Assembly: GCA_023416315.1 (NCBI GenBank)
Contig: JAEZIA010000130.1
Span: forward strand, 1-29,852
Reading direction: 5' to 3'
Origin: Actinomycetes bacterium
GTDB taxonomy: Bacteria; Actinomycetota; Actinomycetes; Mycobacteriales; Mycobacteriaceae
Length of the DNA stretch: 29,852 nucleotides
Numbering within the stretch: the stretch's first letter is position 1; each line of letters starts with the position of its first letter. Positions 6,885-18,000 of the stretch are shown here, piece by piece. A program made the position numbers and the translations under genes. The notes beneath the pieces were generated by a model. It was not told where the DNA came from and ran no database searches. It was given only the letters and a program-made list of their open reading frames with translations.

Positions 6885-8486
6885 TCACTGGCTCAACTGG
6901 GCGACGACAGCGCGCTTGTCGACCTTCCCGACCGCCGTGGTCGGCAGCGTCGGCATGGGTGCGATCGTGTCCGGGCGAGCATGTACGGCGACCCCTCGGG
7001 CGTCGAGATGGGCGTTGAGATCCGCCAGTGACACCGGGCTACCACGGAAAACGATTGCCGCACAGATCTTCTCACCCAGGTAGGGATCGGGAAGGCCGAC
7101 TGCTGCGGCGGCGTAGACCGCGGGATGGGTCAGCAGGTGGCTCTCCAGGTCGAGCGCCGACACGGTTTCCCCGGCGCGGACGATGACGTCCTTGACCCGC
7201 CCGGTGACCTCCAGGTAGCCGTCACCGACATGTCGCACGCGATCACCGCTTCGGTAGAAGCCGTCCGGGGTGAACGAGCGTTGGTTCTCCGCCTCGGCCC
7301 GGTAGTAGCCGTTGATCGTGTAAGGCCCGCGCACCAGCAGTTCGCCCGGCTCGCCGTCGGGCACCGGGTCGCCGGCGTCGTCGACGATACGGAGCTCGTC
7401 GTGCTCGGCCAGCGGCCTGCCCTGGGTGTTGTCGACGATCTCGGCGGGGTCGCCAATCCTGGTGTAGCACAATAGCCCTTCAGCCATGCCGAACACCTGC
7501 TGCAACCCGGGTGTCAGGGCGGTCCGGATGTGCCGCGCATCGTCGGGGCCCAGCTTGGCGCCACCGACCTGCAACAGCCGCAGGGTGGTCGGCGGCTGGT
7601 CCTCCCATTCGCAGGCCTGTGCCCACAGCCGTGCCAGCGCGGGCACCAGCGCGGTGGCCGTGACGCCGTGCCGGGCGATCGTGGCAAAAGCGGCCTCCGG
7701 GCTCGGATCGGTGCCGAACACCACCGTGGCGCCGACGGTCATCGCACCCAACAGGCCGGGACAGGCGAGCGGAAAGTTGTGGCCTGCCGGTAGCGCGACG
7801 AGGTACACGTCATCGGCCGTCAGCTCGCAGAGCCGGGCGCTCGCCGTCGCGTTGTACACGTAGTCGTCGTGGGTGCGGGGGATCAGTTTCGGAGCGCCGG
7901 TGGTGCCACCCGAGACCAGCAACACGGCCGGACCGCTGGGATCGGCATGCGTCCGCGGTGCCGCCAGTTGCGCACCGTCCTCGCACAACAGGGTGAACGA
8001 CACGTGCGGCCCTGCGTCACCGTCGACGATGACGTGACGCAGGTTGTTGTCGCGTTCCAGCAGACGCTCGGCCATCGCGCGGTAGTCGAAGCTCGCATCA
8101 CTGCCGACGATGATGCCGACCGCGCCGCTGACGTCCAGGAAGTGCGCCAGCTCGGCGTCTCGGTGTCCGGGCAGGCACAGCACCGGCAGGGCGCCGGCCC
8201 GCAGCAGCCCGAACAGTGCGACCGCGAACTGGCAGCTGTTCGGCAGCTGCAGCAGAACACTGTCCCCGTCGGCGATTCCGAGAGCGTGGAAGCCGGCCGC
8301 GGCATCGGCCGCGCGGCGGTCCAGCTCGGCGTAGGTCAGCCGGGTCTGCGGGTCGATGACCGCCGGGTGATCGGGCCTGCGGGCCGCCGCGGTCCGCAGG
8401 ATCTCGTCGAGGGGTTGACCGGTCCAATAACCCGCGTCGCGATAGGTGGCCGCACGGTTCGGCGGAAAGGGGATGAATCCGGTCAT
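6885..8486 (-). CDS. mbtA: MbtA, salicyl-AMP ligase
   Basis: A 533-residue stand-alone aryl acid adenylation enzyme that activates salicylate with ATP and loads it on the aryl carrier domain of MbtB. Core A3 is VSGGTTGAPKLIPRTH (about residues 190-205), and the region PAGHNFPLACPG has Asn at the position where amino-acid A domains have Asp235, the mark of aryl-acid enzymes such as DhbE. FGMAEGLL, YRSGDRV, GRVKDVIVRAGE and TTAVGKVDKRAV (catalytic Lys near the C-terminus) complete the set. The ATG at 8486 starts MTGFIPFPPN, typical of the family; frame upstream of it runs into the mbtB promoter. It is divergent from mbtB and shares the IdeR boxes. Confidence 0.95.
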   Translation of the reverse strand: MTGFIPFPPNRAATYRDAGYWTGQPLDEILRTAAARRPDHPAVIDPQTRLTYAELDRRAADAAAGFHALGIADGDSVLLQLPNSCQFAVALFGLLRAGALPVLCLPGHRDAELAHFLDVSGAVGIIVGSDASFDYRAMAERLLERDNNLRHVIVDGDAGPHVSFTLLCEDGAQLAAPRTHADPSGPAVLLVSGGTTGAPKLIPRTHDDYVYNATASARLCELTADDVYLVALPAGHNFPLACPGLLGAMTVGATVVFGTDPSPEAAFATIARHGVTATALVPALARLWAQACEWEDQPPTTLRLLQVGGAKLGPDDARHIRTALTPGLQQVFGMAEGLLCYTRIGDPAEIVDNTQGRPLAEHDELRIVDDAGDPVPDGEPGELLVRGPYTINGYYRAEAENQRSFTPDGFYRSGDRVRHVGDGYLEVTGRVKDVIVRAGETVSALDLESHLLTHPAVYAAAAVGLPDPYLGEKICAAIVFRGSPVSLADLNAHLDARGVAVHARPDTIAPMPTLPTTAVGKVDKRAVVAQLSQ

Positions 8487-8522
8487 TGCGCTCCCTGACG
8501 TAGGCGTGTCCGGCCAGCAAGC

Positions 8523-8561
8523 ATAGGGTAGCCTTCCCAAAGTTAGGTGAGGCTGTTCAGA
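8523..8561. promoter_or_regulatory. Two adjacent IdeR iron boxes between mbtA and mbtB
   Basis: On the minus strand, TTTGGGAAGGCTACCCTAT (8541-8523) matches about 14 of 19 bases of the IdeR consensus. On the plus strand, TTAGGTGAGGCTGTTCAGA (8543-8561) has a perfect first half and a weak second half. The two boxes are one base apart, facing mbtA and mbtB respectively. An equivalent shared IdeR site between mbtA and mbtB is known in M. tuberculosis. Confidence 0.85.
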
Positions 8562-8564
8562 GGT

Positions 8565-8571
8565 AGGGAGG
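8565..8571 (+). promoter_or_regulatory. Ribosome binding site that fixes the mbtB start
   Basis: AGGGAGG ends 5 bases before GTG 8577. The alternative in-frame GTG at 8547 lies inside the IdeR box and has no such site, so 8577 is chosen as the mbtB start. Confidence 0.75.
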
Positions 8572-8576
8572 CGACA

Positions 8577-11500
8577 GTGACCGCTGATGAGGCGGCCATG
8601 ATCACCGACCGGATCGCCGAGGTGCTCGGCGTTGACCACACCGACATCGACCCGGACGGCGATCTCATCGCGCAGGGGTTGGATTCGATCCGGATGATGA
8701 CGCTGGCGGGACGTTGGCGCCGTGCGGGATTCGACGTCGACTTCGCCCGGCTCGCCGCCGCGCCGTCGGTCCGGGCCTGGACCGACCTGCTGACCTCCGC
8801 GCGGCCCTCGGACCCGACCCCCGCCGACACGCAGCCGGCTGACGGCGAGCCCTTCCCATTGGCGCCGATGCAGCACGCGATGTGGGTCGGCAGGCACGCC
8901 GATCAGCAACTGGGTGGTGTGGCCGGCCACCTCTACGTGGAGTTCGACGGTGCCGCCGTGGACCCGGAGCGGATGCGGCGGGCGGCCACACAGCTCGCCG
9001 CGCGCCACCCCATGCTGCGCGTGCAGTTCCTACCCGACGGCACTCAGCGCATCGGCGCACCACCGGCCGATTTTCCGGTCGAGGTTGTCGACCTGCGCTC
9101 GTCGGCCGCCGATGAGGTCGAGGACCGGCTGGCCGCCATCCGGGCCGCGAAGTCGCGCCAGCAGCTCGACGGTCAGGTGTTCGAGCTCGCGTTGACCCTG
9201 CTGCCCGGCCTGCGGAGCCGTCTGCACGTCGACCTGGATATGCAAGCGGCAGACGCGATGAGCTACCGGGCCTTGATGGCCGATCTCACCGCCCTCTACC
9301 GAGGTGAGTCGCTCGCCGAGGTGGGATACACGTATCAGCAGTACCGTCAACAGCTTTCGCCACCCGAGCGGTTCGACGCCGACCGGCAATGGTGGGCCGA
9401 GCGGATACCGCAGATGCCCGACGCCCCAGCGCTCCCGGTGGTGCCGGCCGCTGCGCGGACCGACCCGCACCGGCCCGGACGCCGCTGGCACTGGCTGGAC
9501 CCGGACACCCGCGACGGACTCTTCGAACGAGCCCGCAGGCACGGTGTGACACCGGCGATGACGCTGGCCGCGTCGTTCGCCGACACGGTGGGCAGCTGGT
9601 CCGCCGATCCGCGCTTCCTGCTCAACGTCCCGTTGTTCGGGCGCGAACCCCTGCACCCCGACATCGAAAAGGTGGTCGGCGACTTCACCTCGTCGCTGCT
9701 GCTCGACGTCGATCTCGCCGCGGCGCACACCGCCACCGAGCGGGCCCGGACACTGCAGCACACCATGCACGAGGCGGCGGCGCACGCGTCGTATCCCGGA
9801 CTGTCGGTGCTGCGCGACCTCAGCAAGCATCGCGGCACCCAGGTCCTCGCGCCCGTGGTGTTCACCAGCGCGCTCGGCCTCGGTGAGCTGTTCGCCCCAG
9901 ACGTCACAGCGCAATTCGGCACCCCGGACTGGATCATCTCGCAAGGACCGCAGGTCCTGCTCGACGCCCAGGTGACCGAATTCGGCGGCGGCATCCTGCT
10001 CAACTGGGACGTCCGGGAAAGCGCCTTCCCGCCCGGCGTGATCGACGTGATGTTCGCCCACCACATCGACGAAGTGCAACGGCTCGCCCACGATGACCAC
10101 GCCTGGGACAGCCCGCGTCGTCCGGTGCTCCCGCCGTCGCAACGAGCGGTGCGGGACGCAGCGAACACCAACACCGCACCGAGCGGAAACATGTTGCACG
10201 ACGGCTTCTTTGCCGCCGCGTCGCGCCAACCCGAGGCGCCCGCGGTGGTCAGCAGCATGGGCGATCTCAGCTATGGTGAGCTGCGCAGCCAGGCGCTGGC
10301 TGTGGCCGCCGCGCTGCGCGCCGCCGGACTTCCTGACGGCGGCACCGTCGCGGTGTTGGGGCCCAAGACCGCCGAACAGATTCCCGCGCTGCTCGGCATC
10401 CACGCCGCCGGCGGCATCTATCTGCCGATCGGAGCCGACCAGCCGGCGGACCGAGCCCACCGGATCCTCGCGAGCGGGGCGGTGGACATGGCGCTTGCCT
10501 GCGGCGCCGAGTTGCCGGCGGTTCCGGTACCGGCCATGACGGTCACTCAGGCGATCGATCGTGGCAGCGGAACCGAAATCGCCTGGCACACCGGCGATCC
10601 GGACCGCATCGCTTACGTGCTGTTCACCTCCGGGTCGACCGGTGAACCCAAAGGGGTCGAGGTCAGCCACGACGCCGCGATGAACACCGTCGAGTTCATC
10701 ACCAGACATTTCGAGCTCGGACCCCAGGACCGGTGCCTGGCCTTGTCCACGCTCGAGTGCGACATCTCGGTATTGGACGTCTTCGGCACGCTGGCCACCG
10801 GCGGGGCGATCGTGGTGGTCGACGAGGAGCATCGCCGCGACCCCGACCACTGGGTCCGGCTCATCGACCGCCACGGTGTCACGGTGCTGCACTTCCTGCC
10901 CGGCTGGCTGGCGATGCTGCTCGATGTGGCCGGCCCGCTCCCGACGATCCGGGTGGTGCCGACCGGCGGCGACTGGGTCACCCCGGCGATGGCGCGGCAA
11001 CTTCGCGCCCGCGCCCCCGAGGTGCGCTTCGCCGGCCTTGGCGGCGCCACCGAGACGGCGATCCACAACACGATCTGCGAAGTCAGTGAGGTCCCCGACC
11101 ACTGGACCGCGATCCCGTTCGGAAAGCCGTTGCCGAACAATCGATGCCGTGTCGTCGGTGCCGGCGGCCTCGACTGCCCGGACTGGGTGGTCGGCGAGTT
11201 GTGGATCGGTGGCCGTGGGATCGCCCGCGGCTATCGGGGCAGGCCCGATCTGACCGCCGAGCGGTTCGTCGAACACGACGGCCTCACCTGGTATCGCACC
11301 GGTGACCTGGCGCGCTTCTGGCCCGACGGCACCTGCGAGTTCGTCGGGCGGGCCGATCACCGGGTGAAGATCAGCGGCTATCGCGTCGAGCTCGGCGAGG
11401 TGGAAGCGGCACTGCACCGGGTGCCCGGCGTACTCGGCGCCGTCGTGGTCACCGTCCCAGGGCGCACCGGCACCCAGGACCGGCTCGCGGCGGCCGTCCA

Positions 11501-12020
11501 ACTGTCCGACGCCACGGCAGGCGCCGAAGCCGTCCGCCTTCAGCTGGTCAAAGACCTTCCTGCCCATATGGTTCCGCAGCACATCGAAATCGTCGATCAC
11601 ATCCCGTATTCCGTCGGGGGCAAGGTCGACCGCGTGGCCGTCGCCCGCCACCTGACCGACAGCGTCGAGACCGCCGGCGGACACCGGGCCCCCTCCGGAC
11701 CGGTCCAGTCGGCGCTGGCGTCGATCGTCGCGGACGTCCTCGGTGTCAGCCATCTGGCCGTCGACGACGACTTCTTTGCCCTCGGCGGCGACTCGGTGCT
11801 GGCCACCACCGCGGTCGCACGCATTCGAAACCGGCTGGATGTCACGGCCATCAGCGTCGCCGACATCTTCGCGACCCGAACCGTCGAGGTGCTGGCCGAC
11901 CGGCTGGCCGAACTCGAGTCCGCCGATCGCCTGGAAGCGATTGCGGAGCTGTATCTCGAAGTGGCCGAGATGGACACCGCCGATGTTGCCTTGGCCCTCA
12001 CCCGGAGATCCGATGACTGA
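8577..12020 (+). CDS. mbtB: MbtB, phenyloxazoline synthase NRPS (ArCP-Cy-A-PCP)
   Basis: A 1147-residue NRPS that takes salicylate from MbtA and condenses it with Ser (or Thr), cyclising to the hydroxyphenyl-oxazoline iron ligand. Domains: aryl carrier about 5-80 (GLDSI, Ser37), cyclisation domain about 90-510 with the Cy motif DxxxxDxxS (D221, D226, S229), A domain about 540-1030 (FTSGSTGEPKG from F683; ECDISVLDVF with Asp at the amino-binding position; GGATETA; YSVGGKVDR), and PCP about 1040-1110 (LGGDSVLA, Ser1073). It ends 75 residues after the PCP serine. M. tuberculosis MbtB is longer (about 1414), as I recall because of a C-terminal thioesterase; that part is absent here. Its stop overlaps the start of the next NRPS by 8 bases. 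Confidence 0.95.
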   Translation: MTADEAAMITDRIAEVLGVDHTDIDPDGDLIAQGLDSIRMMTLAGRWRRAGFDVDFARLAAAPSVRAWTDLLTSARPSDPTPADTQPADGEPFPLAPMQHAMWVGRHADQQLGGVAGHLYVEFDGAAVDPERMRRAATQLAARHPMLRVQFLPDGTQRIGAPPADFPVEVVDLRSSAADEVEDRLAAIRAAKSRQQLDGQVFELALTLLPGLRSRLHVDLDMQAADAMSYRALMADLTALYRGESLAEVGYTYQQYRQQLSPPERFDADRQWWAERIPQMPDAPALPVVPAAARTDPHRPGRRWHWLDPDTRDGLFERARRHGVTPAMTLAASFADTVGSWSADPRFLLNVPLFGREPLHPDIEKVVGDFTSSLLLDVDLAAAHTATERARTLQHTMHEAAAHASYPGLSVLRDLSKHRGTQVLAPVVFTSALGLGELFAPDVTAQFGTPDWIISQGPQVLLDAQVTEFGGGILLNWDVRESAFPPGVIDVMFAHHIDEVQRLAHDDHAWDSPRRPVLPPSQRAVRDAANTNTAPSGNMLHDGFFAAASRQPEAPAVVSSMGDLSYGELRSQALAVAAALRAAGLPDGGTVAVLGPKTAEQIPALLGIHAAGGIYLPIGADQPADRAHRILASGAVDMALACGAELPAVPVPAMTVTQAIDRGSGTEIAWHTGDPDRIAYVLFTSGSTGEPKGVEVSHDAAMNTVEFITRHFELGPQDRCLALSTLECDISVLDVFGTLATGGAIVVVDEEHRRDPDHWVRLIDRHGVTVLHFLPGWLAMLLDVAGPLPTIRVVPTGGDWVTPAMARQLRARAPEVRFAGLGGATETAIHNTICEVSEVPDHWTAIPFGKPLPNNRCRVVGAGGLDCPDWVVGELWIGGRGIARGYRGRPDLTAERFVEHDGLTWYRTGDLARFWPDGTCEFVGRADHRVKISGYRVELGEVEAALHRVPGVLGAVVVTVPGRTGTQDRLAAAVQLSDATAGAEAVRLQLVKDLPAHMVPQHIEIVDHIPYSVGGKVDRVAVARHLTDSVETAGGHRAPSGPVQSALASIVADVLGVSHLAVDDDFFALGGDSVLATTAVARIRNRLDVTAISVADIFATRTVEVLADRLAELESADRLEAIAELYLEVAEMDTADVALALTRRSDD

Positions 12021-15000
12021 CACCCTCGCCGACCCGTTCGACCAACAACGGCTCGAGTTGCTGCGGCACAAGCTGGCTCAGCGCGGGTTGCTGGCCGAGT
12101 CGAGCGGCCCGGCGGACCCTGCGGCCATCACCGACGCCCAGCGCCGGATGTGGTTCGTCCAGTCCATCGACAGTACCGGCGCCCTGCTCAATGTCTGTGT
12201 CTCATACCGGCTGACCGGTGATCTGGACCCGGCGCGACTGCATGCCGCCGTCGACGCGGTCGCCGCTCGGCACCCGATCCTGCGCACCACCTATCAGGAC
12301 GCCGACGGCGAACCCCGCCCGATCGTGCACGACGTGCTCAACCCGGGCTGGGCCGAGCACGATCTTCGCGAGCTCGGCCCGCAGGCCCGCGGTCTGCGGC
12401 TTGAGGTGCTGGCGCAGCGTGCCTTCACCACGCCGTTCGACCTGAGTGCCGAGGCGCCGCTGCGCATCACGCTGGCGCGCACCGGACCCGACGAGCACGT
12501 GCTGCTGCTGGCTGCTCATCACATCGCCTGGGACGACGCCTCGTGGCGGGTGTTCTTCGCCGACCTCACCCGGGCCTACCAGGACGGTGCGCTGACGTCT
12601 GCGCCGCAGGCACCCGTCGCGCCGTCAGGCAATGACGACGCCGACGTGGAGTACTGGCGGGCCCTGCTCGTCGATCCGCCCGAACCGCTGGAACTTCCCG
12701 GCCCCAAAGGCTCTGCGGTGCCGTCGCAATGGCGTGCTGACCGGTGCGCAACCCGACTGGATACCCGCACCGTCGACGCGGTGGCCAAGCTGGCACACGA
12801 GGCCGGGGCGACGCCCTACATGGTGTTGCTGGCCGCGTTCTCGGCATTGATACACCGCTACACCCACGCCGACGATTTCCTGGTCGCCGCACCGGTGCTC
12901 AACCGCACCTCCGACGACGTCATCGGGTACTACGGCAACACGGTCGCCCTGCGCATGCGGCCCGACCGCTGGAACACCTTCGGTGAGCTGGTGCACGCCG
13001 CGCGCGATACCGCGGTGGGGGCCTTCGCCCACCAACGGGTCAACCTCGACCGGGTGGTGCGCGAACTCAACCCCGATCGTCGGTATGGCGTCGAGCGGAT
13101 GGCGCGGGTGGGCTTCGGCATGCGCGAGCCAGACGGCGACGGATTCAACCCGCCCGGCATTCGGTGCGAACGCGCCGAGCTGCGGGGCCAGTTCGCGCAA
13201 TTGCCGGTGGGCTTCATGGTGGAGTTCACCGGAGCAGGCGCGGAAGTCGAGGTCGAATACCTCACGGAGGTCATCGACGCACGCCTCGCCGAGCAACTCC
13301 TGCACAGCTTCGTCGTCCTGCTCGACGACGCCGTCGCCCACCCCGACCGGGTGCTCGCCGATCTGGCGTTGCTGGACGAGGTCGGCACCGCGCACCTGTT
13401 CGACATGTCCCGGGGCGAGGAATACATCTGTCCGCCGGCGACTCTCGGCGACCTCGTCGCCGCGCAGGCCCGCAGCCAGCCCGACGCCACCGCCGTGGTC
13501 TACGAAGGTCGTCGCTACAGCTACCGCGAACTCAACGAAGCCGCCAACCGGCACGCGCACTGGTTGGCCGCGCAGGGCATCGGCGCCGAAGACCGGGTCG
13601 CGGTCCTGCTCGAGAAGTCACCCGAGCTCGTGATCACCGCGCTGGGCATCGCCAAGGCCGGTGCGGTCTACCTGCCCGTCGACCCGGAGTATCCAGCCGA
13701 CCGCATCGCCTACATCCTCGGCGACGCCGACCCGAAAATGGTGGTACGCGAACCGATCACCGGAACCGACGAGTACCCGGCCCATGACCCCGAACCGTCC
13801 GACCTGGTGTCCCCGTTCGGTCCGGCCAACACCGCGTATCTGATCTACACCTCGGGGTCGACCGGCCTGCCCAAGGGCGTATCGGTGCCGCACGAGCCCG
13901 TCGCCGACTACTTCCGGTGGTTCGCACAGGAATACCAGATCGGGCCAGACGACCGTCTGCTGCAGGTCGCCTCACCGAGCTTCGACGTGTCGATCGGTGA
14001 GATCTTCGGGGTGCTGGCACAGGGTGCGCGGCTGGTGATACCGCGCAGCGACGGGCTACGGGATATCGGCTACCTCACCGACCTCCTTCAACGCGAGGGC
14101 ATTACGTCGATGCACTTCGTACCGTCCCTGCTCGGCTTGTTCCTGTCGCTGCCCGGCGTCGAGCAGTGGCGTACCTTGCGCCGGGTGCCGATCGGCGGCG
14201 AGGCGTTGCCCGGCGAGCTGGCCGACAAGTTCCACGCCACCTTCGACGCGCTGCTGCACAACTTCTACGGACCGACCGAGACGATCATCAACGCGTCCCG
14301 CTACAAGGTGGAGGGCAGGCAGGGCACCGGCGTGGTACCGATCGGCACGCCCAAGATCAATACCGAGATCTATCTGCTCGACGACGCGCTGCGGCCCGTC
14401 CCGACCGATGTGATCGGCGAAATCTACATCGGTGGAACGCAGTTGGCGCACGGTTACCACAACAGGCCGGCACTGACCGCGGAGCGGTTCGTCGCCGACC
14501 CATTCAACCCGGGTGGCCGGCTCTACCGGTCCGGTGATTTGGCACGGCGAAACCGCAACGGTGACCTCGAGTTTGTCGGGCGCGCCGACGAACAGGTCAA
14601 GATCCGCGGGTTCCGCATCGAACTCGGTGAGGTCGCCGCGGCCGTCGCGGTCGACCCGAGCGTCGGCAACGCCGTCGTGGTCGCCACCGAACTACCGCAC
14701 CTCGGCAAAAGCCTGGTTGCCTACGTCGCACCGGCGGCCGGCGAGATCGTGGACGTCGAGCGGATTCGGGCGCGGGTCGCGGCCGCGCTGCCGGAGTACA
14801 TGATCCCGGCCGCCTACGTCGCCGTCGACGAAATCCCGGTTACCGCCAACGGCAAGCTGGACCGGGCGGCGTTGCCCGCCCCCGAGATCGGGCCGACGGT
14901 GGACTACCGTGCGCCCGTCACCGATAGCGAGCGCACCGTCGCCTCACTCTTCGGCCGGTTGCTCGGCGCCGAGGAAGTCGGCTGCGATGACTCGTTTTTC

Positions 15001-18000
15001 GCGTTGGGTGGACACTCGCTGCTGGCGACCAAGCTTGTCGCCGCCATCCGCGAGGCGTGCCACGTCGAAGTCAGCGTGCGCGACATCTTCGAAACCGGCA
15101 CCGTCGGTGACCTCGCGGCGCTGATCGACGACCTTCGTGACGGCCAGACCCGGCCGAGTCGGCCGCCGCTGGTGGCAGCCACCGCTGACCCCGAGCACTC
15201 CGTGCTGTCCGCCGCCCAGCTACGTAGCTGGTTCCAATACCGCGTCGACGGTCCCAGCCCCGTGAACAACATTCCGTTCGCCGCCCGGTTGACCGGGCCG
15301 TGCGACGTCGACGCGCTGGTCGCGGCCGTCGACGATGTCATCGCCCGCCACGAAATCCTGCGGACCGTGTACCGCGAGGTCGACGGCGTCCCGCAGCAGG
15401 TGATCCAGACCGGAGATGCCGCCCAGGTCCGGCGTATCGACGGACCGGACAGCGACTGGCTGACAGCACAACTCGACGCCGAACGGGCCCACCGCTTCTC
15501 ACTCGAGACGCAGCTGCCGATCCGCGTCGCCGTGCTGCGCACACCAGAAGAATGTGTGCTGTCGATGGTCGTGCACCATATCGCCGCCGACCACTGGTCG
15601 GCCGGTGTGTTGTTCACCGACGTGCTCACCGCCTACCGTTCCCGGCGGGAGGGAGCGGCACCGTCCTGGCAGTCGTTGCCCATCCAGTACCGCGACTACG
15701 CGGCCTGGCAGGTCCAGCTGCTCTCCGACACCGAGCTGATGGATGCGCAACGACAGTTCTGGGTGCGCCAGCTCGACGGCCTTCCGGAAGACACCGGGCT
15801 TCGGCCGGACCTGCCCCGCCCGCCGATGGCCGGCGGCGCCGGTGCCGCCATCCCGCTGCACTTCGACAGCGCTGTGCGCGACCGGCTCACCGCACTGAGC
15901 CGCGAACTCGGCATCACCGAGTTCATGCTGCTGCAGACTGCCGTCGCGGTCGTGCTGAGCAAAGCCGGTGGCGGAAACGACATCCCGCTGGGCACCCCGG
16001 TGGCGGGGCGCACCGACGCCGAACTGGACCGGCTGGTCGGGTTCTTTGTCAACATCCTGGTGCTTCGCAACGACCTGTCCGGCAATCCGACGTTGCGGGA
16101 GACCCTGCTTCGGGCACGGGAGATGGCACTGGCGGCGTATGCCAACTCCGACCTCCCGTTCGACCGGGTGGTCGACGCGGTCAACCCGGTGCGCTCGCTG
16201 TCGCGAAACCCGCTGTTCCAGGTCGTCGTCCACGTTCGCGAGGAACTGCCGGACAACCAGCTGATCGAGGCAGGGCCGCACGGCGAAACCCGGTTCACCG
16301 CGTTGGAACCGACATTCGATGTGGCGCACGCCGACCTCAGTGTGAACTTCTTCGTCGGCGACGACGGCTATCGCGGACACCTCATCTACCGCACCGAGCT
16401 GTACCACCCCTCGACGATGCAGCGCTTCGCAGGCTGGCTGAACCAGGTCATCGAAGCGTTCGCGCTCGCTCCCGATACTCCGCTGCGCGACGTCGACCTG
16501 CTCGGCGCCACCGAACGCGAGCAGGTACTCGGGCAGAGCCGGGGGCCCGCGTCACCCGCCGACCGGCCCCGCACAGTGCCAGGGCTGCTCGAGGCCAGCC
16601 GCGCGTGGGGTCGCGAGCGTGTCGCGCTGCGGTGCGGCACCGACGAAATTGATTACGCTGCGCTGCACCAGCGTTCGGACCGGTTTGCGCACCTGCTCGC
16701 CCGCCACGGCGTCGGACCCGGCTCTCTGGTGGGGATGTCGATGCGCCGCGGGATCGACCTTGTCGTCGCCCTGGTCGGCATCATGAAGGCCGGTGCCGGA
16801 TTCTTCCCGCTGGATCCCAGTTATCCGGCGGCCCGCAAGCAGTTCATGCTCGACGACGTAGCACCCGAGGTTGTGGTCGTCACCGCCGAGGCCGGCGCGT
16901 CGATGCCGCCCGCCGCCGGAGTCACCGTGCTCTCCATGGACGACCCGGTGATCCGAGCCGAACTCGATGCCACCGATTCCGTTGCGCCGCTGCCCCTGCC
17001 GCACCCCGACGACCCGATGTACCTGATGTTCACCTCGGGATCCACCGGGAAACCCAAGGGTGTCGTCGGCACCCATCGTGCGATGAGCACCCGACTGACC
17101 TGGCAGCTCAAGCACTATCCGGTTCCGGGGCAGGACATCCGGCTCGCGCAGGCACCGATGACGTTCCTGGAAGGCTGCATCGAAACGCTGGCCGGGCTGG
17201 CGGCGGGCGCGTCCCTGATCGTGGCCGATGATGCCGAGCACCGCGACGCCGAGGCGATCGCGGGTCTGATCGAGCGGCATTCGGTCGCCCAGGTCACCGG
17301 GGTCGCCAGTCTGGTGTCCGCCCTCGTCGACAGCGCACCGAATGCCGTGCGTTCGCTGCGACGCCTGGTCACCTGCGGTGAGCCGGTGAGTGTTTCGCTA
17401 CTGCAACGGCTGGTCGCGTGCATCGGCGAGAGTCCGGTGGTGACCACCGAGATCCTCAACGCCATCGGCGCCACCGAAACGTCCGGTGCACTGATTCGCG
17501 GCCCGTTGGACCTGCCCGCCCCCAAGATCGGCACGCCGATGGAGGGCTCTGCGGTCTACCTCCTCGACGACGCCCTGCAGCCGGTACCGGTCGGTGTCGT
17601 CGGCGAGCTGTACTACGCCGGCGAGCAGATCGCGCGCGGGTACTGGAAGCAGCCTGCCCTGACCGCATCGCGTTTCATTGCGAATCCCTATGCCGCCGAG
17701 CCTGGGTCGCGCTTCTACCGCAGCGGTGACCGCGGCCGTTGGACCGAGGACGGCCGGCTCGAGTTCGTCGGCCGCACCGACCACCAGGTGAAGGTGCGCG
17801 GATTCCGGGTCGAACTCGCCGAAGTCGAAGCCGCCCTCAAGGCCGCCGACGGGGTCGCGGTCGCGGCGGCGCGGACCTGGGACGGCCCCAGTGGCGCGTC
17901 GCTGGCCGGCTATGTGGTACCCCACGAACCGGTCAGCGACCCGGCGGCATTCGCCGCATCTGTGCGCGCCTCGGTCGCGGCGGCGCTGCCGGGCTACATG

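Noticed and set aside
8547..8576. GTG 8547 as the start of mbtB
   Set aside because: It lies inside the IdeR box, has no ribosome binding site, and adds MRLFRGREAT, which is not part of the aryl carrier domain.
9030..12071. Long open frame on the minus strand opposite mbtB (about 1000 codons)
   Set aside because: It is antisense to a complete NRPS with all expected motifs and its translation is low-complexity Arg/Gly/Val-rich with no domain, as expected for a GC-rich shadow frame.
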